Assembly (NCBI GenBank): GCA_914767715.1
Contig: OU612066.1
Coordinates: 21,674,283-21,738,282 of the forward strand
Length of the DNA: 64,000 nt
Direction of reading: 5' to 3'
DNA from: Membranipora membranacea
Taxonomy: Eukaryota; Bryozoa; Gymnolaemata; Cheilostomatida; Membraniporidae
This document shows positions 24,740-37,371 of this stretch, one piece after another. Each line of letters starts with the position of its first letter. Position 1 is the stretch's first letter. The notes under the pieces were generated by a model. It was given only the letters and a program-made list of their open reading frames with translations. It did not search any database and was not told the DNA's origin. The translations under genes were made by a program, and so were the position numbers.

Positions 24740-25265
24740 ATAATGCAGTGGAGATGGAGACTACAGCTATATATGATAAGAAGACATCAGAGTGGATAAT
24801 AAACAGTCCTACCACTGTGTCTCAAAAATACTGGATCACTAACGGAGCTGTACATGCTTAACATTGTGTGGTATTCGCCAGGTGTGTACCTCTACTTCTG
24901 AATAATATACTGGTCTATATATCAGAAACGTGTTAAATCTCCGGTTACAAGTGACATCAGTTTAAAAGACCACAGGGTGGGTATCAACGTGTTTTGTGAA
25001 CTGAACACATCAGTGATAGTTTGTATATAAATTATCAGTGATTGTATTCATAGTATAATTTTATTGGATCACGGATATCCACAAATATTTTACCTTAATG
25101 TTGACCATGTCTTTTTTGGATATCCGTAGTACTGCGTTGGAAGCTGATTTAATTCTGATGTTATCCAAGGGGGGGGGGGGGGGAGTCTCATCAAATACCT
25201 TGCCAAACTTTAATGATTAGAATTGATTAAGTACATCACTCTGTTATCTGATTTGTTATATTACA

Positions 25266-25510
25266 GTGTGGTGGCGTAGTGGTTAGGATTCGAGCATCTC
25301 AATCTGAGAGTTGCAGGTTCGAATCCCGGTCACTACCCATGCTGCTGAAGGAGTTGAGCTCTCTGGACAATAGCCTAGCTTGCCCACTCCTACCTTGTAC
25401 AGGAGTGCGCTAAATTGAATATGTATATGTATCTATCTTATATTCATATAAAGATTGCTGGAGAGCAGCTAAATAAAAAGTGATTTACATTTTACATTTA
25501 CATTTACAGT
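25266..25510 (+). mobile_element. tRNA-derived SINE of a second family
   Basis: The head reads GTGGTGGCGTAGTGGTTAGG with box B GGTTCGAATCC at 25,317-25,327. A body of about 150 bp and a tail of ATTTAC repeats (25,482-25,509) follow. The anticodon loop has no T33 and the acceptor arm does not close, so this is not a working tRNA gene. It sits in the intron before ACOX exon 5. Confidence 0.7.
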
Positions 25511-27692
25511 GTATATATTTTCTCTCCCAGTCTGTATCATTATTGTCAACATGGTTATATTACGGTATATTCTATAACTTCCCTCCCACCATTCTGTATG
25601 ATTATTGTTTCATATTATGATAGATTGATGGTAGATGGTAAATAAGATGGTATACACGGTGTGGCAGTCCGAATCAGAGATGAACAACTTAAAACTATGC
25701 CGGGTAGGTCACTCCCCCCCCCCCTCCTCTAACTTTTGCTCCAATTATAGGATCACTATTCATGTTGATAATGGATATATTCTATCTAGATGAAGTTTGG
25801 AAACATTTAAACGTTTGTTAAACTTAAATTATCCCGAGCTATATGGTAAAAGTATATGGGTTCTGAGATGAGGTGGATGTATAGTAAATATAGGAGACAA
25901 AATCTTTAAGGGACCACTTTTCATTCATGTATAGTTCCTCTTTAGGACGAGGATACATTTTTTGTATTGAATTCATTTATTTGTATATGATTCATATTTT
26001 AAGGTGCGAGAGTGGAGGATATGGGTTATAAGATGCAGCTTAATGGAGTAGATAACGCTAAACTAATATTTGACAATGTCAGAGTACCAAGAGAGAATCT
26101 GCTCAATAAGTTCTCCGATGTAGATGAGAATGGTGTATTCTCTTCTCCTATAGCTGGAGGCCGCGCCAGGTAAGAGCAGATACTACTATTAACTCACGGG
26201 TCGACTGTCACCAGAAAATAGTGTTATATTATATCCCAATATGTTATATAAATATATACTTTATTATTGCCGGTCAATAAACAGTTACCGATGTTATAAT
26301 TTATTGATGATCCCTCACACTATGATTTGTGCTGACACTTAATTCTCAGAGTATTTTATTTTGAGATAGAGAGAGAGAGAGAGACAGCGTTTCTCTGATA
26401 TCCCTGTATTATTGATATATTATTGATATTATGTTATATATATTATATTATATTACATATATTATATATTTTATTATTTATTATTGTATTATTGATGTAT
26501 TATTGATATATTACACCCTCTGCTGACAGCTGAGCTAATCTGTATAATGATGACTTACTTAGTTATCTCCCCCTTGTAGGTGACAGTAGCTGATCAGCTC
26601 TTATCAGGATGTATATGTATAGCTTCTATGTCTCTAGGTGTGGCTAAGGCAGCATTAGCTATAGCTATGAGATACGCTGCTACAAAATTTACTGTTGGAC
26701 CTACAGGAAATCAGACTACTGTAAGTGTCCACATATAGGTCAAAGAAACTTGAGTTTTTTCTCGTGAGTCCTGAATTCCGATTCAACACAATAAACCTAA
26801 AGCTTCTCATATGTAAATAGTACCGACTCCTCAATATAGTGGTAATGTCGGGTATCATAAATGGAGAAATATCCAGCATGAAACCTGTTAATCAGATCCC
26901 TTCAAAGGTTCAGATTCATCATAAAACTATGAATTTAATTGTAATTTGTTGTGACCTTTATTTTCATTCCATGCATACAGCCAAGCATCGAAAATAAATT
27001 CTTTTAATTAATTGGCGATTTCACTGTCTTGGGTTTTTAGGGCTAAGAGTTGTAGCCTCAAAATTGCAAATCACGTTGGAGTTATCCTCTCTCTGAGGTT
27101 TTAGTTCAGTGAGAGAGAGTAACTCCAAATGTTTCATCATTATGGCTCAACTGATTAGAAATATATCAAAAATGAATTGAGCCATGTGATCATTATGATT
27201 AAATCGATTGAGCTATAATGAATCACATATCCCACGATGTTGACATTCCTTGTTGTTACAGCAATCTTACATTACCAGCTTCAGCGGAGAGCCCTATTAC
27301 CTCTGCTAGCCAGGACTTATGCTCTTAACTATGGACTGGAAAGAAGAATCAAGGTGAGATTTCGCTCAATTATTGCCGGAACTACAAAATTTATTCATAT
27401 TTGGATAGCCTTGAGTTTCACTAAGGTTTCAAATACCACCATCGACTCACCCACCCTGATAACACTCGCCTAACCACCAGATCTCTGGGTTCTTCTTACA
27501 GTGAGTTTATCTGCCCGGTACGGGTAGCGGGTGTCTGCCAAAGGCCTAGCTATATTAGACTTCTCCATCTAATCCTGTCCTGAGCATCCTCTTCACTGAG
27601 GGAACATGAATTGGGATCCTCCTGGTTGTGTGCTTCCATTTATTTCAAAAGTCTTCTCGTTGTATCATGATGTAATCAAACACTGTCTGGTT

Positions 27693-27983
27693 AAGGTGAC
27701 AGTCCTACTAGGCCATGTTTGGTATGGTTTTAAAGATCTCAGGCTGAAATGTCATTAAGGCATATGAAATAAAACAGCCTGTGAACCTAAATTGCAGTAA
27801 AACTGCTGCAAAGCCTGAAAATTGGGATCATAGTGGATCATAGTGATTTATCGCCTCCCCCTGACCACTATGATCTACTATTTTCTACTAATTTTCATAC
27901 TCAAATTTTTATTTGCCCGGTGAACTCACAATATTTGATTTACTGGGGTAATATATCCATTTTTCTAATAGGACTGTCACTTT
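27693..27983 (+). mobile_element. MITE with AAAGTGACAGTCCTA-type ends, copy 1
   Basis: Begins AAGGTGACAGTCCTACTAGG and ends CTAATAGGACTGTCACTTT. An inverted-orientation relative occupies about 34,015-34,352. About 290 bp, noncoding, in the last traceable ACOX intron. The flanks are compatible with a TA target. Confidence 0.7.
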
Positions 27984-28309
27984 GAGGCGCATTCGTATGT
28001 GTAGGACTTCTCATCATTTTTGCCAAAGAAAGTACCGCCAAATCTCTACTTCTTGCATAATCCAAAATCTTGTCTCCCTAATATAGGACCGTTACTATAA
28101 TCAGGCAGAAGATGGCAGCGAACATCAGGAGATAGTTACCATGTGTTGTGTTATTAAACCTCTGTGTGGCTGGAATGTAGAGAATGTCTCATCTGTCGAG
28201 AGAGAAAGAGAGAGAGAGAGAGATATGGAGGACAAGGTTATCTCACTGCTAACAGATTCGGTTTAGCAGCTTTGATCTGTGAACACTATGGGCTGGTACA
28301 AGCTGATTA

Positions 28310-28440
28310 GGTATACATTTGTCTCTACAGCATAGGGCCTGAATTAATTCACTTCCATTGTTACCTAAATTGGAAAACAATGATAACCATAATTTGGAAT
28401 ACTTTGGCCTCAAGAGAGATAGACTATTGCAGAATGATCT
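28310..28440. mobile_element. Partial copy of the exon-4 element
   Basis: Starts GTATACATTTGTCTCTACAG right after the last ACOX coding homology and follows 24,505-24,740 for about 120 bp. It may be what truncated the oxidase at its C-terminal side. Confidence 0.5.
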
Positions 28441-28486
28441 GAGAATAACATGCACCACCAGATGAGACATAATATCATTCACTTGG

Positions 28487-28800
28487 CCCTCGTTTGTTTA
28501 GCCAAAACAAGAGTATTCGCATTACGAAAAGCGTCATACTACCTGATTTTACACATGATATTGTTGCACTTTATCCCAACTAGGAAAGACAGCCCTAACA
28601 ATAGTGTTAGGCTAGGTAAAGATTATAAATATCTGCATACAAAAAGTGATGTGTAATAGGTATATGTTCTGTGGAGGTGGGAAAACACAGTTTCCCTTGC
28701 AAAAAAAAGCTTAATAGTTTTTCTGGGTGAAGGAAACTGAAAAAAGGGAGACAGGGAGGGGATGGAAAAACCCCTAAAAACTGGGAGACTTGTATGATTT
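28487..28800. repeat. Dispersed repeat, copy 1
   Basis: Contains CTCGTTTG…AGCCAAAAC and GAAGGAAACTGAAAAAAGGG, followed by ACTGGGAGACTTGT. The same order of blocks is found at about 35,625-35,900. No terminal structure was recognised. Confidence 0.55.
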
Positions 28801-28859
28801 TCAGCGAGATATTACGTGAGTCAACTGCTGTTATCACCTCTTCTACCACCTAATGGCTG

Positions 28860-30200
28860 ACTCCAGCAACATTCTTTCACTTCTAGCTCTCATTAAAGTT
28901 TGAAGTTGATATACATACCTGGTTAATTTGATTTATGTTTTATTTTCAGCGATTAGGAATTCAGTGTGATAGGAGATACTACAATAATGACCGTGTTAAA
29001 ATCTGGCCATTCCAGTGCTGATAGATTGACTGTTACTACAACACCGCAATGCTCATATGCCGTTAACAACTGCCAGGTATGTGAAATCACAGTAGAGCAG
29101 TCAAACACCGCTAGAGACCCTGGATTTGCAGTACAACTGTTATTTATAATTTAGCAAATATTAACTCTAGTTAGAAGTTGTCATCCGATATTTTCAGAGA
29201 TAATATTTACGCGTGTGTTACCAATGCATGCTGACTATTCTGCTCATGTAGAATAGTAAAACAGATGTTTTATTATAAGAACTCAAATCTTCTCTCAGAA
29301 AATCTTGACTGCTCACTAGTTTGAATTTGATTTGCAAACACCTAGCAAACCCCGGATGTAAGCCTTAGTAACGTATCAGGTCGCCCTATTTCAATAATAA
29401 TAAGTTAGTCATGAGTTGTGCACTAATCAACCATAGTGATGGTGGTAATCATTAATTAGTACCTATTTTGAGACACACACAAGGTGTATTATCACTAACC
29501 TAACCTGAGTAATCCCACCCTGCAATGCAACTTACCAAGTTTGAGTAAAAATCATCGTTCCTGGCGTTACACTGCTGTGTGCGATTCCAAATTACTTGGT
29601 CTTCAACGCCTGTCTGGACTTGCAAACTACAGCAACCAACAAAAAGTGACTCCATCTTTCACTCGAGATTTCAGCGGTATGGTTGCTCAGTCTAAGAGGA
29701 TGAAGTTATGAAGCTACATGAGAAGCTATCGGTTGTATTGTGTTCTCTCTCACAGACAGTAACCCCCCCCCCCCTCCGTTCACCTTCCAATGAGTATGTA
29801 TAGGAATCTTAGAACATCTGGATACTCTATAGATCAGACCCAGTATTATATTTGTGTTTTTCTGTGTAATGCAGACTGCGGAGTCTCCCAACATACTTGG
29901 TCGAAAGATAATCTCTCACTTGATACAGTCACAAGGTGACAGCTTGAACTTTAAATTAATCAAGAATTAGTCAAGACTGAAGCCATAATAACCTGCTGGA
30001 AATTTGAATGTGTTCATACCCATAATTAATTGATCAGGTAGTGATTAAAGCAAGCCGCGAAAATAGGAGTAGGTTTGACACCAGCAGTATTAAGAACAGA
30101 GGTAGTCTGATCAAATGAGACTAAGGGATAAATAACTATTCTGACCGGGATTAAAGCAAAATGACTGTATGTTAGAGCTTTTAAACTGCAACATAGATAA
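28860..30200. other. Spacer between oxidase remnant and TRIM2, no gene seen
   Basis: Short open frames lack splice context. A C-run at 29,762-29,775 and scattered AT-rich sequence are all I see. Confidence 0.35.
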
Positions 30201-30208
30201 CCACTCTT

Positions 30209-30375
30209 ACAGTTTTGTTTTGCTTATTTGACAGGCTATAAAGTTCAGGCCGTTTAACTTATTACACAGCAGTCTGCAGTCAAAACTTGAACAAGGAAGT
30301 TAGTAACGAGCAGTGGAGATTTAGATAGAACTACACACAGAGAGTTTACAGGACACAACTGTTGAGAAACAATAG
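30209..30375 (+). promoter_or_regulatory. TRIM2 relic first exon
   Basis: Matches the TRIM1/TRIM3 noncoding first exon from ACAGTTTTGTTTTGCTTATT to a donor after 30,375 (CAATAG/GTCAGT). It is present once rather than twice, and the TATA-bearing block found upstream of it in TRIM1 and TRIM3 is absent, consistent with a silent copy. Confidence 0.5.
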
Positions 30376-30929
30376 GTCAGTAGTATGCTATGCAATACTA
30401 TTCATCATAGTACCAGATGTTAAAATTTTGATTACATGTATACTAATGTTGTTTTACACAGGTCCAGCTCACAGTGGGCTTTCTACCAATAAAATCTGGT
30501 GTTATAACAACAGTTTGCTGCAAGTGTGAATCAAAACAGTCTTTTCATTTTATTCTCTTGTACGCTGCCCCATCCTAGATCAAATTTGATCTAGTTTGTT
30601 AGCGGTTGAATTTTCCCCCTCTATTGACATGACTCTGTCGCTGGCAAAGTGGACTAAACTTGATTTAGAGTCTAGACCCTTCCCTGGAAACCGTGATAAA
30701 GTTTCGACTGTAGTAAACCAAAGCCATTTCGATTCTAAGGAGGTTATGGATGGTGATGTGCGCCTCCCACAAATCTTTTACACCCTTTGGCAAGCAAACA
30801 TACCTTTGGGAGGCAAGACAGGCTCGACTTGATATTTTAGTTCTAGGTATTGTTAAAGCAATATTATTATGTTGATCGTTGGCTCATGATTTCGGGCTCC
30901 ACCAGGTAGCACAGCATCACACAAGAGAA

Positions 30930-33900
30930 ATGGCCATCTCCGTAGCAGAAGATACAACCCATTTGGTAACATGTGGTAACTGCCTTGAAGAGGAGGGGTT
31001 TATCCATAACCCTATGTTTTTACCCTGTACTCATGTCTGCTGTGAGACTTGTCTGAGGAGGCAACTCAAGAAGGCTGATGTAATCGAATGCAGAGTTTGT
31101 CAGTAAGTAACAGGGTCATTGAGCATCTTATATAACAGATTCCTCCAAAAACAACGGTCCAATAAAGCTCTGATTTAGATTCATTTCAACAACAACAATA
31201 TTTCGATTGTTGTCTATTTTCAGACAAATTCAGCTTAGGAAGCTTAATAATTAACCCTATGGGTCTGTAGCTAACTGTGTAACATTCTTTTACCTAGTTT
31301 CGCTCTGCCCAAGATGGTTGGCCATGTAGTGTTTGTGGGATTAATGTTGGGATAGTTGAGGTGGGTGGTCTGGAGGGATAATGGTGGTGGATTGAGTGAC
31401 TTGATGGTCTAAGTGTGATCGGTGGCAGGATTGCGTTGGGCAGATGGGTAAGAGATGGTAATACTTATAATATCCTCAACTTGCAACTGCAGTATTAATC
31501 CACTAATCAATATGATTTATGCACAAGATGTCATGATTTGTAGAAACAAGTTCAAAGTGCTGATAGACAACCTTCCCTCAGCATTAGAGAATGTCCATCC
31601 AGCTACATACTGTGAGCCGTGTGAGAAAAGTGGAAAACTCAAGATGACTGCCAACACTTACTGTCTGACCTGTGAACATAAGTACTGTGCTGCTCATCAG
31701 AAGGTAAATACTAATCGAGAACCTGTGGCTGTGTGTCTGTTAGGCAATTCTGAGAAGTAATCTTGTAATTTGAACGGCATTATAAGCGAGAGCTATGCTG
31801 TGTTTTATATAATATACAGTGTAAGCTGTATAATTAGTATCCTGTTAATATGAAATTCCTGTTAATTCAGACACCAGAGGTTGGTCCCAGCTCAGCCAAT
31901 GGTTTGTACACCCTGTTAATTCTAAATTGTAATTGTGATTTGAAGTTGTGCTCTCTGACCAAAGTAGAAAGTAACTCCATTTTCAGAGATTCGCTTTCAC
32001 CAAATCAGACAAAGGAAGTGATCATGATTTTGGATTTAGCACTCGTTAACAAAGCTGTCGACCCTGCTTACCCAATTTAGCGGTTACTACTGTTCACTCA
32101 GTCATCAGTGTTCTATTTCTATTATAACTTGCATAGCACAACACTACAAAAAAAAATTTCTTCATGTCGAGAAGAAAGTCTGTTTTACAAATACGCAACA
32201 CATTCGTTGAACATTCCCGCGAGCTGGCATTTTAGTAATTAGAACAATTCATAATTAGAAACAATTTTTCGGGTCCGCTGGAGTCTGAATGAAGTGACTT
32301 ATACTGTGATAAATAAATAACTCTGGTGATAGCTAAGTGTAAAGGGAGGAAGAAACCTTCACTATATGTAATGAATATTTGAATACTTGTGTCATTACAG
32401 CTTCACGTTGAGCTAAACTGGCATCATGAGACTTAGAATATAAAGGAGTACATGAGATCGTCCTCCACAGTAGAGCGGCAGAAGTTCTGTGAGACCCACA
32501 AAGATCAAGTTATCTCCCTTGGCTGTTCATAGTGCTTGAAGGTTTACTGTGTCGAATGTGTGTCTTCTGTTGGCCTTTGCCAGAATGGTGAGTGACAATT
32601 CAAACATGAGACCGGTGATATTTTAACCGTATCCCAAAAGAGTGTTTGAGACATTGCACCCTTCTGGGTTAGTTGTCTCCTCATTGAAACTGAGGAGGTA
32701 ACTCCTTGCGCACTTATCAATCTTTGTAAGGGGTATTTTTAATTTGTTTGGTTTATTGCGAATTCATAGTGGAATGGACTGCTTTTGCCGTAACACTACC
32801 GAAAAATTGTCTTCCTAACAATTTTTGAATAGTGAATAGGTTAAATGAGAGGATTTTGAGCGAAGATTGGATTACGCTAAAAACACCTAGTAAAAGACCC
32901 TAACATTGAAACTTAGACAAACATGACTGTGACCTAGACCTAGAGGGTTTATCCTCTATCCCAATCATTCTTTACAGACCAAGGCGAAGTCTGGTTCTTA
33001 CTAAAAAAGCAAATTGGAACTTCTTTACCGAAAGAAATTGTCCAAACCCACTGTAGAGATCCAGTTTGTAGCTCAGCACTGAACAGTAGAAGGATGACAA
33101 GACAGACAGAAGTGTTTAAGTACTCTTGACCTTAATTTCCCAGAATTCTTCCCCAATCACCAAAACACTGTATAAGAGTGAGCAATCCACCACATTATTG
33201 CTTTTCGAGCAAATACATTTTGTTTCTATACTTCCTCTAGGCTCTAACCACAAGCTCTTGTCTCCAAAAGAGCTCTCAGCTGAGGTGAAGAGATTACTGG
33301 AGCCTAAGAAGAAGGAATGTGAAGAGCTGTTTGATAAATGGTCAGCTGTGATGAAGGAGGCAGCGGTCACTCTGTCTAACTGGGATACAGAAACTGAGGA
33401 AGGAGTCAAAATTATTGATGACACTGAGGAGAAACAGGTTGGGTGACCACTGCCATATTAAGAAAATAATACAGACTGATTATCTCTTGATTCAACATAA
33501 GTAGGTATTGCAAGAGAATACAAAATGTTATAGATGAATTGATAAGGTAGCAAAGTTTTACCAACTAATTCAACTGAGTTACGCTTCAGGATATTTTATA
33601 GCTCAAACTTCAAAGTTGAAAAGCATCGAGGCATATAAACTGAATTGGCTTGACCATGGACTTTATCAGCTCTCAGTTCCTTTGGGGCTTAAATACACAT
33701 AATCTCAGTTTTAGTGAAGTTATGTGGTCAACAAAATAGGCTGTGAACCTCATTAGTTTGTGTTTATATTTATAGATAAAAGATATCAGAGAGAAATATG
33801 GAAAGTTGAAGGAGGAATATATCACAAACAGAAGCAGCACTAAAGATAAGCTAACAGAATATATAGAGAAGGATGCTGGACCAAAACTCACTGAATTTCA

Positions 33901-35235
33901 TGAACAGATCAAGATTTTCCGGTCGGAAGTATCCAGACTACACTGTGTAAGTGATTTAAATTTTCAGGTTGCGGAACAGTCACTCATAAAGCCAAATGAC
34001 GTTAGGTCATTACTTAAAGTGTCAGTCCTATTAAAAATATATGGATATATAACCCCTGTAAATCGAATATTGTGAGTTCATAGGGCAAATAAAAATCATG
34101 AAAAAATAAAAATTGTGGAAAATAGCATTTTAGTGTTTTTTAAATATTTTATCAAGGATCATAATAGACCATTATAGTGATCAGGTGGAGGCAATAAATC
34201 ACTATGAACCACTATGATCCCAATTTTCAGACTTTGCAACGGTTTTACTGCAATAAGGTTCACAGGCTGTTTTATTTCATATGCCCTAATGACCTTACAG
34301 CCTGAGATCTTTAAAACCATACCAAATATGGCCTAGTAGGACTGTCACTTTAACTTCCTAGTAAAATACTGATTTGAATCTGTCAGTTAGCTTCTCTGAC
34401 ATTAGACTACGAATATTTAATTGCTAGTCTTAGAAAGGAGTATATAATTGTTTCGAATCATTGGTGACACTGCAACTGATAAGTAATGCTTCTAAGTTGT
34501 CCCCTCATTTTGATTGAGGAGGTATCTTCCATACAATGTCGCACAAATTAATATACAATACAGATCATGGTCTCTTGATTCCACCAAATGGGAAACTTGC
34601 ATATGAGTATTCAAATATCAGAGTTATTAATTGAGAAAGTAATATCTGCTATAAGCATATATATTTCTTCCCTTTCTTATCTGACAGGTTGACTTGCTGC
34701 GAACAAAGAAGGAATTGGAAGCTAAATTTAGAAATATGGCTGATGATGGATTTCATGGTCTGGTGGTAGAAAACCAACAAACGATCAAAACCATTGGTAA
34801 ATAAATAATTTTATAACAGTTTACCCATCAAGTGACCTATATCGTTCATACAACGATATCACTGTGTGTTAATATACTATCCTAACAGAGAATAGGATAA
34901 ATTCTGGTAAAAGGAAGGCTCATGACAAAAATATTTACTTGGATAAGTGATGATAGTCTTATATTGCTAGATTTGTTTAAACTCTCTCGGATACACACAA
35001 TTGGTGAAAGATATAATATAACTTTGTTTCAGATTCTGACACCACAGAGATTAGCGCTGCTCTGGTACCAACAGACCACTTTGTGATCGGTGATGATCTC
35101 ATGAGAAGTAGAAAACCTCCAACATCAATACGGCTGGTGAAGCGGATGACATTAAATAACTGTTGTTACACATCATGTAGTTGTAAAGGTGTGACTTATG
35201 TAGGTCTCCTCAGCGGCTCAATCAACAGAATAGAT
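30930..35235 (+). pseudogene. TRIM2: truncated TRIM pseudogene
   Basis: All TRIM exons up to the early propeller are present with intact splice sites and family lengths: 30930-31102, 31544-31703, 32401-32587, 33241-33437, 33776-33946, 34688-34796 and 35033-about 35235. Two nonsense changes lie in the B-box 2 exon: TAG at about 32434 (CAG in TRIM1 and TRIM3) and TAG at 32530-32532 (AAG in the others). The propeller stops after about 65 codons of the exon, where homology ends in unrelated repeat sequence. The RING alone remains open and could yield a short RING protein. This is the most diverged copy. Confidence 0.85.
34015..34352 (-). mobile_element. MITE with AAAGTGACAGTCCTA-type ends, copy 2
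   Basis: Ends AAAGTGTCAGTCCTATTA and TAGGACTGTCACTTT. The interior is the reverse complement of 27,693-27,983 (for example CCTGAGATCTTTAAAACCAT). It lies in the TRIM2 intron between coiled-coil exons. Confidence 0.7.
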
Positions 35236-35244
35236 GGAAATGCT

Positions 35245-35352
35245 TTGTGCAGTTATGAGTAGTCCCCTCATTGATAATTTTGTGACAACTCCTATACAGG
35301 AAATGTATGATCGGCCATTTTGGATAATGCAGACAACAGCCACTTGATTTCA
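35245..35352. repeat. Repeat that replaces the TRIM2 propeller end
   Basis: CTCATTGATAATTTTGTGACAACTC…GGAAATGTATGATCGGCC…ATGCAGACAACA resembles 59,625-59,700 in the TRIM3-D3 spacer. It starts within 15 bp of the last TRIM2 homology, so the truncation is probably linked to this element or to a deletion ending in it. Confidence 0.5.
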
Positions 35353-36200
35353 CCTCCCTAAGTAGTAGTAGTAGTTTTTATTTAGTGTAGGCCTAATGAT
35401 TATTGAAATAATACTATTATACTTACTCAATCACTATAGTTAGACTTCAGTGTACATGATTGCATACCCTCACTGCAGGGAACCCTTGGACTTGGCTGAC
35501 CCTACCACCATACATGACAAGTAGGTAGACCCAGAAATCAGGAGCCTGAGGAGGTCTCCGTGGACAAACTCCAAACCCGGAATACGGCTCTGCGTCCCGC
35601 ACTTCCGGCGCAATTCAGCCCTCGTTTGACATATTTCTAAGCCAAAACTTGGGCTTTCATACTATGAATTGCGTCATTTTACCTGTTTTTACATACAAGC
35701 AGTAATTGCAATAACCAATTACATAGTTATATGCACTGCTGAGGTAGGAAAACATTGTTTGCCTTGAATGAAAGAAGAAGCTTAAAAAGTTTTCTGGTTG
35801 AAGGAAGCTGAAAAGAAGGAGAAAAAAGGGAGATAGGGAGGGGGGGAAAAAGACCCTAAAACTGGGAGCCTCCCTACCAAATAGGGAGACTTGTCAGGTA
35901 TGCCTACCACTCCAAGACCCATGGATACATACCATCAGGGAGGGTGGGAGAGGTGGAGCTTGCATTCATCAAAATTGACCTATCAGACCTCAGTATTTGC
36001 TCTCTATCATGGGGACCGAACTGAAAATATTAAGATTTTTTACAGTCTGACATGACAGTTTGTAAATGGTTATCTCACACATATGAGCATTCTCTCAGTT
36101 ATGATGTTATTGCCCCAGCCTAAATACATGTCAATCAATCCATATTTACATAATATCACCTGACATCAAGCACAAGAGCTGATTACAGCACTGGTAAACA
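35353..36200. other. Repeat-rich spacer, no gene seen
   Basis: Includes a short AGT run (35,360-35,372) and the second copy of the dispersed repeat (about 35,625-35,900). No splice-bounded frame was found. Confidence 0.35.
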
Positions 36201-36203
36201 TTG

Positions 36204-36495
36204 AGCACAGACAGCATCAGGTCACTGACAGTTGATTTGATGAGTTGCAGCCTTGTGTGTGTGTGGTTTGTGTTTGTTGTGGTGAAGATGTGAAGCTGTG
36301 CATGAACCAAGAATATTCTGACCAATGAGAGAGAAGTGACTCATCTGAGCAACGCATTTGGCGGGTACAGAAGCTGCGCAGCTGCGATAACTTGGACCAT
36401 GCACAGCTTCACATCTTCACCACAACAAACACAAACCACACACACACAAGGCTGCAGCTCATCAAATCAATTGTCAGTGACCTGCTGTCTGTGCA
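36204..36495. repeat. Inverted repeat with ~100-bp arms
   Basis: The arms 36,204-36,304 and 36,398-36,495 are reverse complements with a few mismatches (ATGTGAAGCTGTGCATG / CATGCACAGCTTCACAT), around a 93-bp centre. Each arm includes a (GT)n/(AC)n tract. A transcript of this locus would form a long hairpin. Confidence 0.85.
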
Positions 36496-37340
36496 TTGAG
36501 ATAAGTTAAAAAAAAGTTTCAACTAGGTGTTTTTGATCACCCGTGTATCTGCACTAATAATAGCATGTTTACTGGGTGTATTATGACCCTGCCCAACCCA
36601 ACATACATGTTTCAGCAAGGAGTAATTACTCCTTGGTTTCAGGTTGGAACTCAGGCCTAGTGGTTAGTAATTCATGCCAAAACTGAAATATTTACCAAGA
36701 TTTTACGGCGAAATACTGCACCTTTCTGTAAGGTATTTAGCTTTACTTATGACTTAATTGGCATTTAAATATTATTAATACACTTTTGAACATGTTAAAA
36801 AACCTCACTCATGTATATTTACTGAAGATATATCTCTCTCTTCTGTAAATCTGATATAAACTTTTAGTTTTCTCAATGGATTCTTGTGTAAACTATTGTG
36901 TGAGATATTGTGTAGATATGAGAGGACAACTTTTCAACAGTACCTATGATTGTTAACAAAAAAGGTTGAGTGCAATCTCCATATATCCCACCCTCCCTGA
37001 CCCTGATACCATAGACATTGACATGCCTAGCCAGTGTTTGCGGTTTACCACAAGCAGTGGTAGGGATAGCCTGTTATCTTCAAGAATTTCAATGTCCAGA
37101 AAAAATTCCTGTTACACCCAGATAGTAGTAAGGATAGCGGGTTAGTTTTTCAGCTATTCCATCAATTCAATTCTTGAAAAAAAACCTACCACTGATCTCG
37201 CACATACAGGCGATTTGCGAAAAGTGGGACGACTCCCAGAGCGGTCTAGGTTTCTCTTGGTTCTATTTCTATGATACATACACTTACAGCCCATCAAAAA
37301 CTATTAATATATATATCATGAGGAGGAGTGCCCCAGTGGT

Positions 37341-37371
37341 CGAGTACCCCAGTAGTCCACTGGGGTACTCG
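37341..37371. repeat. Perfect 13-bp hairpin
   Basis: CGAGTACCCCAGT, loop AGTCC, then ACTGGGGTACTCG. Next to it, 37,425-37,465 and 37,637-37,678 are inverted copies of a 40-bp block, and AACTCAAGGGGGCACTCAAAC is repeated directly (37,492 and 37,702). Confidence 0.7.

Larger units (their letters stand above)
20705..28306 (+). pseudogene. Acyl-CoA oxidase (ACOX), decaying pseudogene
   Basis: Would catalyse the first step of peroxisomal fatty acid beta-oxidation (acyl-CoA to 2-enoyl-CoA with FAD and O2). Exons: 20705-20958, 21355-21546, 23991-24097, 24467-24881, 25624-25703, 26004-26169, 26580-26720, 27262-27353 and 28087-about 28306. Recognisable parts are CFGLTELGYG (acyl-CoA dehydrogenase signature region), YWITNGAVHA, VRVPRENLLNKF, ADQLLSG and the late GGQGYLTANRFG. 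Breaks: TAA at 24859-24861 and at 25643-25645; a 261-bp element inside exon 4; one-base frame mismatches at the exon 6/7 and 7/8 joins and again before the Cys-Arg motif; and a (GA)n run (28,196-28,225) between Cys-Arg and Gly-Gly. The C-terminal end of the family is not seen. Some single-base slips could be assembly errors; the combination is not easily explained that way. Confidence 0.85.

Noticed and set aside
25170-25184. Poly-G and poly-C runs (also 25,708-25,725 and 29,762-29,775)
   Set aside because: Simple homopolymers; too little to argue for quadruplex or regulatory use.
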